From NCBI GenBank assembly GCA_049889815.1, contig JBMHCR010000013.1, positions 1-64,000 of the forward strand: a stretch of 64,000 bases of DNA, in the 5' to 3' direction. The stretch's first letter is position 1. Each line of letters begins with the position of its first letter. Under the pieces are notes generated by a model. It worked only from the letters and a program-made list of their open reading frames with translations, made no database searches and had not been told where the DNA came from. The stretch comes from JBPOFY01 sp049889815 (GTDB taxonomy: Bacteria > Verrucomicrobiota > Verrucomicrobiia > Opitutales > Coraliomargaritaceae). Below are positions 59,737 to 64,000 of this stretch, piece by piece. Both the position numbers and the translations under genes were made by a program.

Positions 59737-60668
59737 TCGGTTCGGGTAAAGACAAGGGTGGCACCTCAGCAAGCGGCGAGCAGAGTTGGCGTGAGCTCGC
59801 GGGGCCGCGTAAGAAGCGGATCAATTCACCGCAGGCACGAAAGCGGAGGCAGCAAAAGTTATTCAAAATCCTAGGAGCTCTTTTACTGCTGGCTGCGGTT
59901 GCTGGAGGGGTCACTTGGAGTGTGATCACTTTGAAGGAACGCGAAAAGGCGATCTATATTTCGACGCCCTCAAAGCCGATTGAGCGGATCTTATTTGATA
60001 CCGACGGTGTCTTGCCAGACGGATGGCTCGGCTCGGTCATTAATTTGCGGCCGGGCATGTCGCTTATGGATGCGGATATCCATCAGTTGAAGATTGAATT
60101 GGAGTCGGAGGGGCAAGTGAAGACTGCGTCGGTCGCACGCGAATTTCCGAGTGATTTGAAGGTCATCATCCAAGAGCGTAGTCCAACGCTACGTTTGGCA
60201 GTTGCTGCAGAGGATGGCACTCAGCGACTAAAGTTGGTCGGGCGGGACGGCACGGTTTACACGGGTAAGGGCTACCCAAAGGCTATGTTGAATAATCTGC
60301 CGTATGTACGCCCCTACCAGAATGTGGACGGAAGCTATCTTCCAATGCAGGGAATCGAGCGTGTTGCCGAGTTAATAGACTACGCTCGTCAGAATACACC
60401 CCAACTGTATCGCACTTGGCAGGTGGTTTCACTGGAACACTATTCCGGCGATCTGGACCTCCCTGGGCAGATTATCGAAGTCCAGTCTAGTTGGGTGCCG
60501 CGTATTATCTTCAGTGCCGGAGGTAATTACGCTCAGCAAATGGACCGACTGAATTATGTTTTGTCCTACGTACAACAGCGTGGAAATCCATCGATTGAAC
60601 GGATCGATCTTTCTTTACGTGGGTCGGCTGCGGTGCAGTTTAGTAGCGGAAGAATCGGAACTTTTTAA
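59733..60668 (+). CDS. ftsQ: FtsQ-like division protein (POTRA domain)
   Basis: This 311-residue protein has a basic cytoplasmic tail (PRKKRINSPQARKRRQQK), one membrane helix (about 46-66, ILGALLLLAAVAGGVTWSVI), a POTRA-like region (MSLMDADIHQLKIELESEGQ, VKTASVAREFPSDLKVIIQE) and a C-terminal FtsQ-type domain ending ERIDLSLRGSAAVQF. FtsQ links FtsL/FtsB to the ring. Sequence conservation is low, but the domain order and place between ddl and ftsA are typical. The ATG overlaps the ddl stop. Confidence 0.88.
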   Translation: MIGSGKDKGGTSASGEQSWRELAGPRKKRINSPQARKRRQQKLFKILGALLLLAAVAGGVTWSVITLKEREKAIYISTPSKPIERILFDTDGVLPDGWLGSVINLRPGMSLMDADIHQLKIELESEGQVKTASVAREFPSDLKVIIQERSPTLRLAVAAEDGTQRLKLVGRDGTVYTGKGYPKAMLNNLPYVRPYQNVDGSYLPMQGIERVAELIDYARQNTPQLYRTWQVVSLEHYSGDLDLPGQIIEVQSSWVPRIIFSAGGNYAQQMDRLNYVLSYVQQRGNPSIERIDLSLRGSAAVQFSSGRIGTF

Positions 60669-60676
60669 TTTTCGTC

Positions 60677-61888
60677 GTGAGCCAATCTAAAGTAGTCGGA
60701 GCAGTTGAGATCGGGACATCCAAAGTCGCGGTATTGCTCGGCGAGATTGTTGGCAAGTCGGGGCTCAATATCATTGGGCACAGCGCGAGCTCTTCGATCG
60801 GCGTTAAGAAGGGTGTGATCACTGATCTCAATGGTGCGAGCGATTGTGTGCATGCTGCGATAATGGCTGCCGAGAAGAATGCTCAGTCGCGAATCGACGA
60901 AGTGTATTTGGCGCAGACCGGCAGCCATTTGATGGGCAATTTTAATGTCGGAACAACAAATGTCAGTTCGCCGGATGGGGTGATTCGCTCGGTCGATATT
61001 GATGCAGCGAAGGTAGACGCGAAGCGCCGGAAGCTCCCCGACGATCGGACCTATATCCACCATATTCAAAATCCGTTCTCTGTTGATGATCAGCTCGTCG
61101 AAAATCCCCTTTCCAGGGAGGGTCGCCGATTGAAGGTAGGCTATTGGTCGGTGCACGGCGATAGTGAGATGGTCAGCAATAGCTTACGGGTGATTCGCGG
61201 CATTGATCTCGACGTGAGTGACATGATTATTTCTGCAATCGCTTCAGGAGCAGTGCTTTTGCAGGACGCCGAGAAAGAAAATGGTGCCTTGGTCGTGGAT
61301 ATTGGCGGTGGAACAACGGATTATGTTCTTTACCGAAAGGGCTACATCGTAAAGACAGGCGTCGTGCCAGTAGGTGGTGATCATATCACTAATGATTTAA
61401 GCATCGGTCTACGTGTCGGTCGCAAGAGTGCAGAAGACTTCAAGACGAAGCACGGGCGTGCTTACTATATTGCGCAGGACAAGGATGAAAAGGTTTGGAC
61501 TATCGGTGATCTGACCATTGGTGATCGTGAATACCCGCTTGCTGCGATTACTAAGATTATTGAAGCGCGCGTCTCTGAGATATTCGAGATCGTTAAGGCG
61601 GAGTTGGATGCTTCCGAGCTTTTAGAGCCGAGTGATATCGCATCGGGTGTGATTTTAACCGGTGGTACGGCGCGCCTTGCTGGCATCGATGAAATCGCAA
61701 AGCGTGTGCTGGGTATTGAAGCGTCTGTTTCTGAGGGATCGCCGGATGTTACCGAGGAATTGCGGCAGCCGGAATACAGCACGGTTCTAGGTCTGCTGCA
61801 TTATGCGCTGACGGGGCAAGAAGCGACTCAGAGCACAGCAAAGCCATCGAGTCTTATTCGCAAAATCAGCGGATTATTAAACATCTAA
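60677..61888 (+). CDS. ftsA: Cell division protein FtsA (actin-like membrane tether)
   Basis: This 403-residue actin-fold protein anchors FtsZ filaments to the membrane. It shows VGAVEIGTSKVAVLLGEIVG (phosphate 1), the FtsA-specific 1C subdomain (about 85-170), the phosphate 2 motif ALVVDIGGGTTDYVLYRKGY, VPVGGDHITNDLSIGLRVGR, and the adenosine motif GVILTGGTARLAGIDEIAKR. The C-terminal amphipathic helix PSSLIRKISGLLNI should bind the membrane. The start is GTG at 60677, 8 bases after ftsQ. Confidence 0.95.
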   Translation: MSQSKVVGAVEIGTSKVAVLLGEIVGKSGLNIIGHSASSSIGVKKGVITDLNGASDCVHAAIMAAEKNAQSRIDEVYLAQTGSHLMGNFNVGTTNVSSPDGVIRSVDIDAAKVDAKRRKLPDDRTYIHHIQNPFSVDDQLVENPLSREGRRLKVGYWSVHGDSEMVSNSLRVIRGIDLDVSDMIISAIASGAVLLQDAEKENGALVVDIGGGTTDYVLYRKGYIVKTGVVPVGGDHITNDLSIGLRVGRKSAEDFKTKHGRAYYIAQDKDEKVWTIGDLTIGDREYPLAAITKIIEARVSEIFEIVKAELDASELLEPSDIASGVILTGGTARLAGIDEIAKRVLGIEASVSEGSPDVTEELRQPEYSTVLGLLHYALTGQEATQSTAKPSSLIRKISGLLNI

Positions 61889-61893
61889 GTATC

Positions 61894-63168
61894 GTGAGCA
61901 CTGTAACGGAGAATTCATTCAGCCAGAAACAGGCGATCAGTGATCTAAAAATAAAGATCATTGGAATTGGCGGTGCAGGCACCAATGCGGTGGATGGACT
62001 GAAGTTAGAGGATTTAGGTGATGTGCGCCTCGCAGCGATCAATACGGATGCTCAGGCGCTAAACGTTTCCCCAATCGCAGAAAAGTTAACGATCGGGCGC
62101 GCGATTACTCGCGGATTGGGAGCTGGCGGAGAGGTTGAGATCGGAAGGTCTGCTGCGGAGGCTGATCGGGATGCCATTGCACGAATGATTGCTGATACTG
62201 ACTTGATCATTTTGATCGTTGGCCTCGGTGGTGGAACCGGGAGTGGCGCTGTTTCTGTGGTTGCCGAAGTAGCTGCAAAGACCGATGCCTTGGTGTTGGC
62301 CTTCGCAACCCTGCCGTTCAGTTTCGAAGGAGCGCGCCGTAAGGAGATCGCGGAAAAGAGTCTCGGTGAATTACGTCAACTGGTGCATGGCCTTATTCCA
62401 CTGCCCAACGATGTGCTTCTTCAGGAAGGCGAAGAAGACACCAGTGTATTGAACGCATTTGCAGTGGCTGACCGATGGATAGGTCGCGGGGTGAATTCGC
62501 TATGCTTGATGCTTTTGAAGACCGGCCTAATCAATCAGGACTTCGGATCGTTGCGATCCGTTTTTCACGATTTGGGAGGTAAAACGATTTTCGGCACGGG
62601 CACGGCAAGTGGACCTGACTATGTGAAGAATGCGCTGGATGATTTATTCATCTGCCCATTACTGCATTTGGGTGACCGCCCGTCCCAGTTGGATCGCATC
62701 ATAGTGAACGTGATTGGTGGAGCAGATTTGGGAATCTCCAAGGTAAATGAGATCATGTCCATGGTTTCCAAGCGCTTCGGTTCTCGAGAGGACTTGATCT
62801 TTGGCGCTGTGATCGATGAGGGGCGTAGTGAAAGCCTCGAGGTCTGCGTGCTTGGTAAGGCTGATATGGAAGTGGCACAAGTTTCAGTAGAGTCACACGA
62901 GCCAGCGCCACAACGTGAGACAATGGAAGGTGGGTTAGGCTTGGAAACAGAGATTTCCAAAGAAGATACCCCACCGCGTGCAGTCCATTCCTCGAAACTG
63001 AGTAAAAAGAAAAAGAAGCCTGTTGAGCTGGATCAGGATGAATTTACTTTTATCGACTTAGATGCACAGCGGGGGTATTTTGATAAGACAGATCGCAATG
63101 ATTATAATGGCGAGGACTTGGACGTGCCAACTTACATGCGCCGAGGGATTAAGATAAAGATCAAGTAA
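61894..63168 (+). CDS. ftsZ: Cell division protein FtsZ with a variant T7 loop
   Basis: This 424-residue tubulin homologue forms the division ring. GTP-binding motifs are IKIIGIGGAGTNAVDGLKLE, INTDAQAL, GRAITRGLGAGGEVEIGRSA, the tubulin signature GLGGGTGSGAV (about 111-119) and PFSFEGARRK. The T7 loop reads GLINQDFGSLRSVF: Asp216 is kept but the second catalytic Asp of the usual NVDFAD (E. coli Asp212) is Ser219. A long variable linker (about 330-405) is followed by the C-terminal peptide LDVPTYMRRGIKIKIK, which binds FtsA. The start is GTG at 61894, 5 bases after ftsA. It closes the dcw cluster. Confidence 0.94.
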   Translation: MSTVTENSFSQKQAISDLKIKIIGIGGAGTNAVDGLKLEDLGDVRLAAINTDAQALNVSPIAEKLTIGRAITRGLGAGGEVEIGRSAAEADRDAIARMIADTDLIILIVGLGGGTGSGAVSVVAEVAAKTDALVLAFATLPFSFEGARRKEIAEKSLGELRQLVHGLIPLPNDVLLQEGEEDTSVLNAFAVADRWIGRGVNSLCLMLLKTGLINQDFGSLRSVFHDLGGKTIFGTGTASGPDYVKNALDDLFICPLLHLGDRPSQLDRIIVNVIGGADLGISKVNEIMSMVSKRFGSREDLIFGAVIDEGRSESLEVCVLGKADMEVAQVSVESHEPAPQRETMEGGLGLETEISKEDTPPRAVHSSKLSKKKKKPVELDQDEFTFIDLDAQRGYFDKTDRNDYNGEDLDVPTYMRRGIKIKIK

Positions 63169-63174
63169 GATAAT

Positions 63175-63199
63175 CACGCTAAGACCCAAAGGCCCAAAG
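63175..63199 (+). repeat. Left inverted repeat flanking the GxxExxY gene
   Basis: The repeat begins CACGCTAAGACCCAAAG. Its reverse complement occurs at 63586-63610, with 17 identical bases at the outer end and a looser match inside. It begins seven bases after the ftsZ stop. Confidence 0.75.
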
Positions 63200-63214
63200 A
63201 TAGATGAAGATCAG

Positions 63215-63538
63215 ATGGGTAAGGAGGTCGTAGATGCTGCGATTCGTATTCATTCAGATTTAGGGCCTGGATTGTTGGAGCCGGTTTACGAAGTGGTTTT
63301 AGCCAATGAGCTTGAAAGTAGAGGTTTGGCGGTAGAACGTCAGGTTAAGGTTTCGACTAATTACAGAGGGATCACATCTGATGACGGTTTTAGAGCGGAC
63401 ATTCTCATCGAAAGTAAGGTGATCTTAGAACTCAAATCTTTAGAGCAGATGAACAAGGTTCATTATAAACAATTGCTGACTTACCTTAGATTGAGACGGA
63501 TGAAATTGGGGTTTCTGTTAAATTTGGCTCAAACTTAA
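63215..63538 (+). pseudogene. GxxExxY-family gene with a probable frameshift
   Basis: The 107-residue product matches the GxxExxY family (PF13366): VVDAAIRIHSDLGPGLLEPV with YEVVLANELESRGLAVERQ, and ADILIESKVILELKSLEQMN with HYKQLLTYLRLRRMKLGFLL. The canonical G-LLE--Y signature is visible. The usual ending is missing in this frame, but LMKDGIKRIINEL is encoded directly after it in another frame (63537-63579); one extra T near 63534 would restore the full protein. So the gene is broken by one base, or the read is in error. It lies between inverted repeats and may belong to a mobile or repetitive unit. Function is unknown. Confidence 0.75.
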
Positions 63539-63585
63539 TGAAAGATGGCATTAAGCGTATCATCAATGAGCTTGATGATGAATCG

Positions 63586-63610
63586 CTTGGGGTCTTTGGG
63601 TCTTAGCGTG
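63586..63610 (-). repeat. Right inverted repeat flanking the GxxExxY gene
   Basis: The repeat ends CTTTGGGTCTTAGCGTG, the reverse complement of the left copy at 63175-63199. The unit bounded by the two repeats is 436 bases and holds only the GxxExxY gene. Confidence 0.75.
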
Positions 63611-63627
63611 AGACTGCCTATCTTCAT

Positions 63628-64000
63628 TTAGCTGCTGAGCACCGTTTCCAAGGTATCAATGAGGCGGCTTCGAAGTTCTTTTGATTGTTCGGCTAATTTG
63701 CTTTGCTCGGTTTCATATGCTGCGCGGCCTTCTGAGGTTTCGATTTTGATGGGCGCGTAGCCGAGTCGCTCACAGTCGTAGGGACTTGCACGCATATCAA
63801 TAACCCGACAGCTCACTGCGTATTCGAAGCACTTCCAGAGTAGCTCTGTGCCGATCCATGGCATACACTTTGCCGCCCATTTATAGAGGTCCATGTTCGT
63901 GTGAAGGCAGCCGGGCTGTTCGTTCTCGATGCGCGTATCTTGGGTGGGTTGTTTTCGATTGAACGGCATTGCAGAGGGTGTGAAGAAGCGGAACGCGTCG
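63628..64000 (-). CDS. C-terminal part of a conserved protein often annotated as 3-methyladenine DNA glycosylase (partial)
   Basis: The frame is open to the right edge, so only the C-terminal ~123 residues are visible; an ATG at 63969 is internal, since the preceding codons (DAFRFFTPSA) already read like the family. Segments are MPFNRKQPTQDTRIENEQPG, CLHTNMDLYKWAAKCMPWIG, VIDMRASPYDCERLGYAPIK and IETSEGRAAYE. I recall similar endings in proteins labelled 3-methyladenine DNA glycosylase in Actinobacteria and Verrucomicrobia, but that label is weakly supported and no catalytic motif is visible in this part. Confidence 0.55.
   Translation of the reverse strand, partial: DAFRFFTPSAMPFNRKQPTQDTRIENEQPGCLHTNMDLYKWAAKCMPWIGTELLWKCFEYAVSCRVIDMRASPYDCERLGYAPIKIETSEGRAAYETEQSKLAEQSKELRSRLIDTLETVLSS

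Overview
The window looks like a chromosomal segment of a Verrucomicrobiota bacterium, most likely class Opitutae (Puniceicoccales/Opitutales, Coraliomargarita-like). The reasons are a gene-dense chromosome with a full dcw (division and cell wall) cluster, a Planctomycetes/Verrucomicrobia-type cassette of PSCyt1/PSD1/DUF1501 genes behind its own ECF sigma factor, a PEP-CTERM protein, an RpoD with a long lysine/alanine-rich head, and a meso-DAP-type MurE. This assignment comes from gene content, not from rRNA, which is absent. No tRNA, rRNA, CRISPR array, prophage or complete insertion sequence was found. The first ~90 bases are a C homopolymer and look like a contig-end artefact.

Layout. 0.1-5.1 kb (+): Fur-family regulator, small TPR protein, ABC exporter, PriA. 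5.1-8.3 kb (-): LON-domain protein, Cdd1-like helix-hairpin-helix protein, UvrD/PcrA helicase. 8.6-10 kb (+): isochorismate synthase. 10-10.7 kb (-): PIN toxin/antitoxin pair. 10.7-16.1 kb (-): arginine operon argC-argJ-argB-argD-argF, which supplies most of the route from glutamate to citrulline. 16.4-17.2 kb (-): rplM-rpsI with a clear terminator. 17.8-19.2 kb (+): a truncated secreted-protein remnant and a PEP-CTERM SUMF1-fold protein. 19.6-21.4 kb (+): rpoZ, smpB, thrB. 21.4-30.9 kb (-): five-gene extracytoplasmic cassette (ECF sigma, FecR-like anti-sigma with a discoidin domain, PSD1 cytochrome-type protein, DUF1501 protein, and a membrane cytochrome/LRR/discoidin/NHL protein). 31-39.1 kb (-): YicC, HAD phosphatase, TatA, two lipoproteins, RpoD and DnaG. 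39.1-43.3 kb (+): DUF362-like secreted protein, a lone nuoA, a PTS-EIIA/diadenylate-cyclase fusion, trpA. 43.6-63.2 kb (+): mraZ, small ORF, rsmH, ftsL-like, small ORF, ftsI, murE, murF, mraY, murD, LysM lipoprotein, ftsW, murG, murC-murB fusion, ddl, ftsQ, ftsA, ftsZ. 63.2-64 kb: a frameshifted GxxExxY gene between inverted repeats, and a partial gene running off the right edge.

How it fits together. The dcw block encodes most of cytoplasmic and lipid-linked peptidoglycan precursor synthesis (MurB to MurG, MraY, Ddl) together with the septal machinery (FtsI, FtsW, FtsQ, FtsA, FtsZ). It is probably controlled from a MraZ-box array with 10-bp spacing just upstream of mraZ. Several normally invariant residues are altered: three of four zinc ligands are missing in DnaG, the second T7-loop Asp is missing in FtsZ, and the diadenylate cyclase has RHA instead of RHR. 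The ECF/FecR cassette looks like a surface-sensing and degradation system in which the anti-sigma factor and the most downstream product carry close paralogues of the same discoidin domain.

Intergenic space carries dispersed repeats that avoid genes: a GATTAN hexamer family (seven copies, two inverted pairs), REP-like hairpins starting GTAGGAGAGG, an ACGCAGAG-type repeat, paired hairpins beside yicC, and inverted repeats around the GxxExxY gene.
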